DNA of 64,000 bases from assembly GCA_902594815.1 (NCBI GenBank), contig CACJNL010000005.1:1-64000 (forward strand), given 5' to 3'. Positions within the stretch are counted from its first letter, which is position 1. Every line of letters starts with the position of its first letter. A program made the translations under genes and the position numbers. Below, one piece after another: positions 27,227 to 35,107 of the stretch. Source of the stretch: an uncultured Alphaproteobacteria bacterium (GTDB lineage: Bacteria > Pseudomonadota > Alphaproteobacteria > HIMB59 > GCA-002718135). Below the pieces are notes generated by a model. It was not told where the DNA came from. It saw nothing but the letters and a program-made list of their open reading frames with translations, and did not search any database.

Positions 27227-27639
27227 TGATAGAAGTTAGAGAATTAAGAAAGATTGTTAATCCAAATGGTAATATTTATCATTTTTTAAAAAAAAGTAAC
27301 ACTAATGATAAAGTAGATGGTGAGGTATATTTCACTGAAGTTTTATATAATAAAATTAAAGCTTGGAAATATCATAAAAAAGCAACTCTTAATCTATCAG
27401 TGCCAATTGGAGAAGTAAGGTTTGTTTTTTTTGATCTTAATTCAAATAGCTTTATTGAAAAAATTATTGGGGAAAATAATTATAAACAAATTTTGATTCC
27501 TCCTAAAATCTGGTTTGGATTTCAAGGATTGGATTCAAATAAAAATCTTATAGCAAGCTTTTCAGATCATATTTTTGATGAAAATGAAATAAATAGAAAA
27601 GATGTTTCTGATTTTAGTTACGATTGGAGTATTAAATAA
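27226..27639 (+). CDS. dTDP-4-dehydrorhamnose 3,5-epimerase-like cupin (RfbC family)
   Basis: A 137-residue RmlC-like cupin, shorter than typical RmlC (about 180). It keeps the family's KAWKYHKKATLNLSVPIG segment, containing the His/Lys pair around the active site, and the LIPPKIWFGFQGL strand. RmlC-type enzymes epimerise C3 and/or C5 of a 4-keto-6-deoxy nucleotide sugar. Lying between rfbG and rfbF with one-base overlaps on both sides, it probably acts on the CDP-4-keto-6-deoxyglucose made by RfbG. Whether it epimerises one or two centres cannot be told. Confidence 0.7.
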   Translation: MIEVRELRKIVNPNGNIYHFLKKSNTNDKVDGEVYFTEVLYNKIKAWKYHKKATLNLSVPIGEVRFVFFDLNSNSFIEKIIGENNYKQILIPPKIWFGFQGLDSNKNLIASFSDHIFDENEINRKDVSDFSYDWSIK

Positions 27640-28406
27640 TGAAGGTAATAATTTTAGCAGGTGGTTTAGGGACTAGAATATCTGAATTTACCGATATGAT
27701 TCCAAAACCCATGATTCGAATAGGAGACAAGCCAATTATTTGGCATATAATGAATCATTATTATAAGTTTGGTCTCAAAGAGTTTGTATTAGCTTTAGGA
27801 TATAAAGGTGAAAAAATTAGAGATTATTTTTTAAATTATAATTATTATAATCAAGATATTGAGTTATCTCTTTATAAAGGCTCTGTTAAATTTAAAAATA
27901 AAAATAAATTAAATTGGAATATTCATCTGTCAGATACTGGACTTGAAACTCTAACTGGAGGTAGAATAAAGAGATTATTGGATTATGTAAAAAATGATAC
28001 TTTTATGGTTACTTATGGGGATGGAATATGTTCAGTTGAAATCAATAAACTTTTAAAATTTCATAAGTCGCATGGCAAACTCGCAACTGTTACAGCAGTC
28101 AGACCAACTGCAAGATTTGGAGAGTTATCAATAAATAATAACTTGGTTACAAAATTCCAAGAAAAACCTCAAGTTACAGATGGGTGGATTAATGGTGGCT
28201 ACTTTGTATTTGAACCAGATGTTCTAAAATATATTGATAATGATAATACTATTTTAGAAAAAGAACCGCTTGAGAATTTAGCAAGAGAAGGTCAATTAGC
28301 GTCTTATAAACATGATGATTTTTGGATGTGTTTGGATACAAAAAGGGATTATGATCTTATGCAAGATTATTATCTTAACAAGAAGGGTTACTGGTCAAAA
28401 AAATGA
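27639..28406 (+). CDS. rfbF: Glucose-1-phosphate cytidylyltransferase
   Basis: A 255-residue nucleotidyltransferase with LAGGLGTRISEFTD (6-19), IPKPMIRIG, the TYGDG metal-binding Asp, WINGGYFVFEP and the DDFWMCLDTKRD C-terminal motif that marks RfbF. It joins glucose-1-phosphate to CTP to form CDP-glucose, the substrate of the nearby RfbG. It sits between the epimerase and an aminotransferase with 1- and 4-base overlaps, so these genes are translationally coupled. Confidence 0.93.
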   Translation: MKVIILAGGLGTRISEFTDMIPKPMIRIGDKPIIWHIMNHYYKFGLKEFVLALGYKGEKIRDYFLNYNYYNQDIELSLYKGSVKFKNKNKLNWNIHLSDTGLETLTGGRIKRLLDYVKNDTFMVTYGDGICSVEINKLLKFHKSHGKLATVTAVRPTARFGELSINNNLVTKFQEKPQVTDGWINGGYFVFEPDVLKYIDNDNTILEKEPLENLAREGQLASYKHDDFWMCLDTKRDYDLMQDYYLNKKGYWSKK

Positions 28407-29524
28407 TAAGACTTTCAAAATCAAGTATAGGCATAAAAGAAAAACTAGCCGTACGAAAAGTTTTGGATCATGAATATTTAGGAATGGGTAAGGAAGTTCG
28501 CGACTTTGAAATAAAACTAAGAAATTTTTTTAAAAGGGAAGTGGTGTGTGTATCAAGTGGAACATCAGCATTACAAATTGCTATACAATCCTGCAACTTT
28601 AAAAAAAATTCAGAAATAATTTTACCTGCAATAACTTATATTGCATCCTATCAGGCAATAATAGCTAACGATTGCAAACCTATACCGTGTGACGTAAACA
28701 AAAATACTATGCTTTTAGATACGCAAAAATTAATTAAGCAAATATCAAAAAAAACTGTTGCAATTATGCCAGTACATTTTGCTGGAAGTGCAGCAAACAT
28801 CGATATAATTTATAAAATTGCGAACAAATATAAGTTAAGAGTTATTGAAGATGCTGCCCATTCTTTTGGATCATATCATAAAAATAAATTAGTAGGTAGT
28901 TTTGGTGATATATCTTGCTTCAGTTTTGATGGCATTAAGAATATTACATGTGGTGAAGGTGGATGTATAGTGTCTAATGATAACAGAATAATTGAAGAGT
29001 CAAAAGATGCTAGATTACTTGGGGTCGTAAAAGACTCCAATCAAAGATATATACAAAAAAGAACTTATGAATTTGATGTTAAAAAAATTGGTTGGAGATA
29101 CCATATGCAAAATTTGAATGCTGCAATTGGAATTGAACAACTAAAAAAAATAAAAAAAATAAGATCCAAAAGACAAAAATTATGTATTTTGTACGATTCT
29201 TTACTAATTAAACTGAAAGACATAAAAATATTTAACAGAGATTATAATAAAATTTTGCCTCATATTTACGTAATTAAACTTAATAAAAAAATAGATAGAA
29301 ATGAAGTGAGGAATAAAATGCACAAAAAAGGTATTGAAACTGGGATTCATTACAAACCTTTTGATAAATTATCAATCTCATACAGATATCTAAAGAAAAG
29401 AGAAATTGATCTAACTGAGTCAACTATTTTATATAAGAGTATATTAACACTGCCTCTACATTGTGATCTTAACGCAAACAATATTAAATACATTGTTAAA
29501 TCACTGAAAGAGTCAATTTCTTGA
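28403..29524 (+). CDS. DegT/DnrJ/EryC1 family sugar aminotransferase
   Basis: A 373-residue PLP-dependent sugar aminotransferase with all canonical parts: VSSGTSALQIAI, EIILPAITYIAS, IEDAAHSFGS, the PLP lysine at 179 in SFDGIKNITCGEGG, and a C-terminal GIETGIHYKPFDKL loop. It would aminate a keto-sugar, probably the CDP-4-keto sugar of the RfbF/RfbG/epimerase group with which it shares overlapping reading frames. It lacks the iron-sulfur Cys pattern of the RfbH 3-dehydratase, so a 3-deoxy sugar is not indicated. Confidence 0.85.
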   Translation: MIRLSKSSIGIKEKLAVRKVLDHEYLGMGKEVRDFEIKLRNFFKREVVCVSSGTSALQIAIQSCNFKKNSEIILPAITYIASYQAIIANDCKPIPCDVNKNTMLLDTQKLIKQISKKTVAIMPVHFAGSAANIDIIYKIANKYKLRVIEDAAHSFGSYHKNKLVGSFGDISCFSFDGIKNITCGEGGCIVSNDNRIIEESKDARLLGVVKDSNQRYIQKRTYEFDVKKIGWRYHMQNLNAAIGIEQLKKIKKIRSKRQKLCILYDSLLIKLKDIKIFNRDYNKILPHIYVIKLNKKIDRNEVRNKMHKKGIETGIHYKPFDKLSISYRYLKKREIDLTESTILYKSILTLPLHCDLNANNIKYIVKSLKESIS

Positions 29525-30306
29525 ACTATAATAAAAAAATTTCAATCAGTTGCATAATAGCTACACATAAGAGAGAAGATTTATTAGAAAAAACATTAAA
29601 CTCAATATTAGAACAAACTTTTCATCCTGATGAAATTATTGTCGTTGACAATTGCAATTCCAAAAAAACAAAAATAATTGTTGAAAAATATTCCTCAGAA
29701 AACATTAAGTTAAAATATGTTCCCCACAATTATGGTGGAAGAGGATCATCATCCAGAAATATCGGAGCATTATATTCTGATTGTGAATATTTAGCTATGA
29801 TAGATGATGATGATATTTGGAAGGAGAATTATATAGAAGAGGTTATTAAGTTTCTTAATGAATATGAAGATACTAAAATATTATATACTTGGTTTGATTA
29901 CATCGTTGAAAATGGAAAAATAATAGATGGAAAGAAATTACAAAAAAATTTAAATTTTAATGCGTTTTTAATTAAAAATCCAGGAGCTATAGTTTCAAAT
30001 CTTGTAATTGAAAAAAAATTATTTTTTATTTTAGGAGGTTTTAATGAGTTAATACATCCATCTTATGATAGAGATTTATTAATAAAAGCTATAAAAAGAG
30101 GTTTTGAATACAATGTATTAAAAAAAAACTTAGTTTTGATGAGAGATCAAAATCAAAAGCGTGATTCTTTAATAAATTACAATAACATAAAAGGTCAGTT
30201 AAGGTTTCTCAGATTGCATGCAGGTGTATTATCTATTAGCATATATGTAAAATTTTTCTTAAAACTTATTTATCAATTATTATTTAAGGCAACAAAAAAT
30301 GTTTAA
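29521..30306 (+). CDS. Glycosyltransferase family 2
   Basis: A 261-residue GT-A transferase: SCIIATHKREDLLEKTL at the N terminus, VVDNCNS, the conserved NIGALYS region and the metal-binding MIDDDDIW. The start is TTG at 29521-29523, overlapping the preceding TGA; no ATG lies before the conserved N-terminal strand, so TTG is well supported. It acts in the cytoplasm on a lipid-linked acceptor, using a nucleotide sugar, possibly the CDP- or UDP-sugar made just upstream. It overlaps the next gene by 8 bases. Confidence 0.85.
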   Translation: MNYNKKISISCIIATHKREDLLEKTLNSILEQTFHPDEIIVVDNCNSKKTKIIVEKYSSENIKLKYVPHNYGGRGSSSRNIGALYSDCEYLAMIDDDDIWKENYIEEVIKFLNEYEDTKILYTWFDYIVENGKIIDGKKLQKNLNFNAFLIKNPGAIVSNLVIEKKLFFILGGFNELIHPSYDRDLLIKAIKRGFEYNVLKKNLVLMRDQNQKRDSLINYNNIKGQLRFLRLHAGVLSISIYVKFFLKLIYQLLFKATKNV

Positions 30307-30889
30307 TTTTAGAAAATCAAAAAGGCCAAGCAAACAACTTTTATGGCAAATTATTTGCAACTATTTATTGAAGCAAAAATATTCTAGTTGCATTGATGTA
30401 GCAAGCTCAAATTTTTTTTTATATAAGTATATTAAAAGTGACGCATATGCAGCATTGGATATTGATGATGATGCTATAAATTTTATACGAAAAAATTTCT
30501 CTAACATTAAAACTTACCATACTTCTATTGAGGATTTTGAAACTTCTCTAAAATGGCAGTTAGTTTTATGCTTGCAAACAATTGGCATTAACTCTCATTA
30601 TGAAAATGATAATACTCTTGCTAATATAGATAAGTTAATTTTATTAACTCAATCTAAAGGAGAATTAATTTTTAATATTGGTCCTGAGGCTATAAATTAT
30701 AAATATAAAATTGAAGAAAAATTAAAAAATAAATTTAGTAATTTTAAAAAAATAGAATATGGAACATTCTCTTCTAATAGAAATATTTTAATATCAATTT
30801 TTCTTGCATATCTAATGTATTATCTGCCGATATTAAGAAAAATTAATAAAAATTATTGTCTTTACATATGCAAGAATAAAAATGAATAA
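30299..30889 (+). CDS. Methyltransferase-like protein, class I fold (weak motif I)
   Basis: A 196-residue protein with the outline of a small class I SAM methyltransferase: strand 1 (SCIDVASSN), an acidic strand 2 end (AALDIDDDAINFIR), and a strand 4 (WQLVLCLQTIGINSHYEN) placed as in the 'DxVxxxxVLHH' position. The glycine-rich loop after strand 1 is missing, reading DVASSNFF where D/E-x-G-x-G-x-G is normal, so SAM binding is uncertain. The C-terminal part has a hydrophobic segment (about 160-178). It lies between two glycosyltransferase genes with 8-base overlaps. Confidence 0.5.
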   Translation: MFNFRKSKRPSKQLLWQIICNYLLKQKYSSCIDVASSNFFLYKYIKSDAYAALDIDDDAINFIRKNFSNIKTYHTSIEDFETSLKWQLVLCLQTIGINSHYENDNTLANIDKLILLTQSKGELIFNIGPEAINYKYKIEEKLKNKFSNFKKIEYGTFSSNRNILISIFLAYLMYYLPILRKINKNYCLYICKNKNE

Positions 30890-32018
30890 AAAATACATGA
30901 TTTCATTTGTGGATAAAGAATATCCTCCAAGACACTCTTTTGTTGATGGCTTTTTGTGTAGTGAAATATTTAAAAAAAAAAATTTTATTAATTTACTAAT
31001 TGTTAATTCTAAAACAAAAATTTTTCCATCGAAATATTTAAATGCAATTTGTATCAGTATTTTTTCTGGAAGAAAATATTTAAAAAGAATTACAAATTTT
31101 TTTAGAGCTTTTATTTTCTTAAAAAAAATAATTAAAAAAAAAAAAATTAAAATTATTTTTATTAGAAATGATGTAACAATATTATTTGCATCTATTTTTT
31201 TTAAAAATAAAGTTAAAATTATTTTTCAGCAGAGCTTTCCATTTGAAAACGATAAATCAATTAATTTTTTTAAAAGGTTTATTTATAAAAGTTTACTTAG
31301 ATTATTCTTAAAACATGTAAATAAAGTTATAGTAATAAGCGAAATGTCAAAAAAAAGATTAAGTTATGCAAAAGTTGAAAATAATAAATTTATGATAATA
31401 CCACTCTTAAATTCGTATAATAAAAAAAATAAAAATTATAAATTTCAACAAAAAAATGAACAACTAAATTTTGTATATATTGGATCATTAAGTAAACTAA
31501 GAAACGCTGAATTTTGGTTAGATTGTTTTAATAGTGCTTCAAAAAAATGTAATTTTAAAATTACTATCTTTAGCATTAAAGAGAATGAAAAAGAAAAGAT
31601 TGAAAAATTAAACTGCTATAAAGAACTAAAACAAAAAAATATGATAAGTATTTTTAATAAAATTGATAGAGATATTCTTAATTTGCAATTGACAAACTTT
31701 GATGTAGGCATTTCTTTGATACCTCCTTCTCAAATATATTTAGAATCCGCTCCAACAAAATTAACTGAATATATGTATTCTGGCCTTGCCCTTTTTGCAA
31801 ATAATGAAATAATTTTTCAAAAGAACATTGTTAATGATTCTTTTGCTGGAGAACTATGTAATTGGAATAAAATCGATATAACTAATAAAATAATATATTT
31901 TTCTAACTTAGATTATAAGATTATTAAAAATTATAGAATTAATTCCTATAAATATTGTATAGATAATCTATCTTATGAAAAGCATGTTAATTATTTTTTA
32001 GATAATTTAAATACTTAA
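30882..32018 (+). CDS. Glycosyltransferase family 4-like protein
   Basis: A 378-residue GT-B-type protein, very Lys-rich. The C-terminal half shows FVYIGSLSKLRNAEFW, the donor-binding start of GT4 transferases. A region then follows, VGISLIPPSQIYLESAPTKL, where the E-x7-E element should be: Glu is present in YLESAPTKLTEYM as an E-x7-E pair. This 'ESxPTKLxEYM' form is common in GT4 proteins of lipopolysaccharide loci. The N-terminal half includes VIVISEMSKKRL. The gene contains an A13 run near 31134-31146 within a Lys block, with the frame intact. It is followed after 4 bases by the initiating transferase. Confidence 0.72.
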   Translation: MNKKYMISFVDKEYPPRHSFVDGFLCSEIFKKKNFINLLIVNSKTKIFPSKYLNAICISIFSGRKYLKRITNFFRAFIFLKKIIKKKKIKIIFIRNDVTILFASIFFKNKVKIIFQQSFPFENDKSINFFKRFIYKSLLRLFLKHVNKVIVISEMSKKRLSYAKVENNKFMIIPLLNSYNKKNKNYKFQQKNEQLNFVYIGSLSKLRNAEFWLDCFNSASKKCNFKITIFSIKENEKEKIEKLNCYKELKQKNMISIFNKIDRDILNLQLTNFDVGISLIPPSQIYLESAPTKLTEYMYSGLALFANNEIIFQKNIVNDSFAGELCNWNKIDITNKIIYFSNLDYKIIKNYRINSYKYCIDNLSYEKHVNYFLDNLNT

Positions 32019-32022
32019 TTTT

Positions 32023-33072
32023 ATGGAAATATTATCATTCAAATATGTATTTATAATAATTACTACATTAGTAATTGGATTGTTTATTTACTACTTATCA
32101 TTGACTATCAAATCATTTCCACATGATACAATGACTAATACTAATTTACCTCAAAAAATACACAAAGGAAAAATTGCTAGAGTTGGAGGTGCAATTGTTG
32201 TTTTAAGTATTCTGTTTACTAATTTTTTTTTTAATTCTGAAAAAATATATTTAATTTTATTTACTTTTTTTCCAATACTAATGATTGCATTAATGGAAGA
32301 TTTAAATATTCCAATAAATGCTAAATTAAGAATGTTATTTATAGTTATTTCATCTTGTTTAGCAATTTTTTTATTTAGTATCAATTTTGAACATGCAAAT
32401 ATAAGTTTAATTGATGAAGTTTTGTTAAGTAATTATTATATATCAATTTTAGTCACTATAATTATGATTTCTGCAATTGTTAATGCTTTCAACTTTATTG
32501 ATGGATTAAATGGACTTATGTCATCTATAACAATATTAATCTTAGTTTGTTTTGCATATGTCTCTTTTAGTAAAAACTATTCAGAAATATTTTGGATCTG
32601 TTCAGTAATAGTAAGTGTATATATTGTTTTATTTTTTTTTAATTTTCCAAAATCCTTATTTTTTTTTGGTGATACAGGAGCTTATTTTTCAGGGTTTTCT
32701 ATAGCTATAATTGCCCTTTTTTTATCATCTGAAAAAGACTTTACTCCTTTTTATCAATTAGCAGTTTGCACCTATCCAACAATTGAAGTTATTTTTTCTT
32801 TTTTTAGAAAAACAATATATGAAGATCAATCTCCTATGGAACCTGATAATAAACATTTGCATATAATGCTGAATACACTTTTGTCTAAAAAAAATATCTC
32901 ACAGTCAAATCCTTTAGCATCATTAATTATTTTTTCAATTTATGCTGTGTATTTATATATTGTTAACTTAAATATAGAAAATCAAGATAATTTAATTTTT
33001 ATAATACTGTTCTTTTTAATATCGTATGTATTTGCTTATATTAAAATTAGAAAAATAATAAATAAATATTAA
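32023..33072 (+). CDS. Polyprenyl-phosphate N-acetylhexosamine-1-phosphate transferase (WecA/MraY family)
   Basis: A 349-residue inner-membrane enzyme with ten or so helices. It has the PNPT family motifs: Asp-Asp-type segment MALMEDLNIP (first Asp replaced by Glu), NAFNFIDGLNGL, FFGDTGAYFSG and the cytoplasmic HLHIM loop (PDNKHLHIM). It loads a sugar-1-phosphate from a UDP-HexNAc onto undecaprenyl phosphate and so starts repeat-unit synthesis. It is the last gene of the right-going operon. Its stop overlaps by 4 bases the stop of the convergent PLP-enzyme gene, which marks the edge of the polysaccharide island. Confidence 0.87.
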   Translation: MEILSFKYVFIIITTLVIGLFIYYLSLTIKSFPHDTMTNTNLPQKIHKGKIARVGGAIVVLSILFTNFFFNSEKIYLILFTFFPILMIALMEDLNIPINAKLRMLFIVISSCLAIFLFSINFEHANISLIDEVLLSNYYISILVTIIMISAIVNAFNFIDGLNGLMSSITILILVCFAYVSFSKNYSEIFWICSVIVSVYIVLFFFNFPKSLFFFGDTGAYFSGFSIAIIALFLSSEKDFTPFYQLAVCTYPTIEVIFSFFRKTIYEDQSPMEPDNKHLHIMLNTLLSKKNISQSNPLASLIIFSIYAVYLYIVNLNIENQDNLIFIILFFLISYVFAYIKIRKIINKY

Positions 33073-34319
33073 ATTTTTTTATCCAAAATGTTTATTAATT
33101 TTTCAACTTCCTTCATTGAATTGTAATGTGTTAAACTAATTCGGATAACCCCATCTTCAGTGTTTATTCCCAATGCATCGAGACATCTCCAAGCATAAAA
33201 ATTGTCATTCCTAGTAGCAATTTTGTTCTCAACTAAAATCTGACTTATTTTTTTAGAAGATTTTTCTTTAGAAATGAAAGATATTGTAGGAGCTCTATTT
33301 TTATTTGTAATTTGATTTTTTCCAATTAATCTTAAATTATTTTTTTTATGAATAAATTCCAAGAGAGGATTTGCTATTTCTGCCTCATGAGAAGCAAATA
33401 AATTATTAACATTATTGATCTTTTCTCTTGTTGTATAATTATTATTATCAAAATGATGATCATAAAATTCCATCATATATTCATAAATTCCTATCAATGA
33501 AACTAATTCTTCATGATTAGGACCTCCTGGGTTAATTGTGTATGGATAACTTCCCTCTAAAAAATAGTGGTTTTGATTTGGAAGTTTTTTTAATATTTCT
33601 TCTTTTCCATATAACAAAGCCAAATGAGGTCCGTAAGTTTTGTATAAACTAAAAGTGTAAAAATCTACTCCCAGCTCTTTAACATCTGGAAAACCATGAG
33701 GAGCATATGATACACCATCTCCAATTACAATAGCATTTTTATTATGAGCTAATTCAGATATTTTTTTTAGATTATTTACACTTCCAACTATATTAGAACA
33801 ATGTGTTACAGCTACAATTTTTGTTTTATTAGTTAATAAATTGTCTAAATCTTCTATTTGAAGCTCTCCGTTATCGGAATTAATTTTCCATTCTTTTATA
33901 ACTGCACCAACTTCTGATAACCTTCTCCAAGGACTTATGTTAGCTTCATGATCTTGATTTGTAACAATTACCTCGTCTCCAGGTTTTAGAGAATATTTTA
34001 GAGCATTTGATAAAACATATAAATTAATTGAAGTTGATCCACCTATAATAATTTCTTTATTTTTAGCATTTATCATTTCGGCAAAAAACTCAGTTGCTTT
34101 ATCCATATTATCACCAGCAATTTTTGACATTGGATATTCAGCATATGGTTGAACTTTAGTAGAAGTCATGAATTCATTTAATTTTTTAATTACATGTTGA
34201 GGAACATAGCTACCACCAGCATTTTCAAAAAAACTCCATTCTTTACAAAGAGGATCATTAAATGCTGGAAATTGAGATCTAACGAAGTCTATATCAAGTT
34301 TAGTATTACTAATATTCAA
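33069..34319 (-). CDS. Class V aminotransferase, cysteine desulfurase-like (VC1184 type)
   Basis: A 416-residue PLP enzyme of fold type I, starting FVRSQFPAF and SFFENAGGSYVPQ. This is the layout of the cysteine-desulfurase-like group typified by V. cholerae VC1184, whose reaction is unknown to me. The PLP lysine is in FSLYKTYGPH, and the aspartate and His segments (VTHCSNIVGS, IGDGVSYAPH) are present. The start is TTG at 34319-34317, supported by an AGGAG six bases upstream (34330-34326); no ATG precedes the conserved region. It is divergent from the class II aldolase gene with a 44-base gap, so it may be co-regulated with it. Confidence 0.72.
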   Translation of the reverse strand: MNISNTKLDIDFVRSQFPAFNDPLCKEWSFFENAGGSYVPQHVIKKLNEFMTSTKVQPYAEYPMSKIAGDNMDKATEFFAEMINAKNKEIIIGGSTSINLYVLSNALKYSLKPGDEVIVTNQDHEANISPWRRLSEVGAVIKEWKINSDNGELQIEDLDNLLTNKTKIVAVTHCSNIVGSVNNLKKISELAHNKNAIVIGDGVSYAPHGFPDVKELGVDFYTFSLYKTYGPHLALLYGKEEILKKLPNQNHYFLEGSYPYTINPGGPNHEELVSLIGIYEYMMEFYDHHFDNNNYTTREKINNVNNLFASHEAEIANPLLEFIHKKNNLRLIGKNQITNKNRAPTISFISKEKSSKKISQILVENKIATRNDNFYAWRCLDALGINTEDGVIRISLTHYNSMKEVEKLINILDKKI

Positions 34320-34363
34320 AAAAAGCTCCTTTTTTATAAAAATTTACTCTATACATTTTTGCC

Positions 34364-35107
34364 ATGAATAATAATAAAAAATATGATGATGAGGAATTGA
34401 AAAATAGAATAGATCTAGCAGCAGCATATCATCTTGCTGACATATATGGTTTTAGTGATATAATTTGGAATCACATTACTTGTAAGACTTCCTCAAAAAA
34501 AAATACATTCTTAATAAATGAATTTGGATTAAGATATGATGAGGTTACAGCATCAAATCTCTTAGAAATTGATTTGGATGGAAATATAATTTCAGGAAAT
34601 GGTGAAATTAATTTTACAGGTTTCGTAATTCATGGCGCAATTCATAAAAATAGAAAAGATCTTCATTGTGTTATGCATTCGCATTCTCGATCAGGATTGG
34701 CAGTGTCTTGTTTAAAAGATGGTTTAGAAATTTTAATTCAAGACTCAGCAATGTTTCATAATAGAATAAGCTATCATGATTGGCAGGGAATGTCGACTAA
34801 TACTGAAGAGTGTGATTCCATATCAAAAGATCTAGGAAAAAATAATTCGATGATTTTAAGAAATCACGGACTTTTAACCTGTGGTAAAACTATTAGTGAA
34901 GCTTTTATGCTAATGTATTATCTTGATAGAGCTTGCAAGGTTCAAATTGATTTAAATGGAACAAATAAGGAATTAATAAAACCATCAGATAATTTGTTAG
35001 AATTTGCAGCGGGTCAATATGAAGATCCAAAATACAAACTTGGCGAACACGAATGGCCAGCTTTAAAAAGGATGCTAAAAAAAAATAATAGTATATACGA
35101 CCAATAA
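34364..35107 (+). CDS. Class II aldolase/adducin family protein
   Basis: A 247-residue protein of the class II aldolase/adducin fold. The metal-site motifs are clear: HCVMHSHSRSG (two His), then LRNHGLLTCG with the third His. NHITCKT and the FLINEFGLRYDEV substrate-side segment are as in fuculose-phosphate aldolase relatives. Known members cleave phosphorylated ketoses, or decarboxylate or dehydrate small acids. The branch that sits in oxidation clusters is mostly uncharacterised. Its stop and the aldehyde dehydrogenase start share a base, so product transfer (an aldehyde) to that enzyme is plausible inference. Confidence 0.8.
   Translation: MNNNKKYDDEELKNRIDLAAAYHLADIYGFSDIIWNHITCKTSSKKNTFLINEFGLRYDEVTASNLLEIDLDGNIISGNGEINFTGFVIHGAIHKNRKDLHCVMHSHSRSGLAVSCLKDGLEILIQDSAMFHNRISYHDWQGMSTNTEECDSISKDLGKNNSMILRNHGLLTCGKTISEAFMLMYYLDRACKVQIDLNGTNKELIKPSDNLLEFAAGQYEDPKYKLGEHEWPALKRMLKKNNSIYDQ

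Noticed and set aside
33069-34319. Class V enzyme as a true cysteine desulfurase (IscS/SufS)
   Set aside because: The lysine context and N terminus fit the VC1184-type group instead, and no Fe-S assembly genes are nearby.
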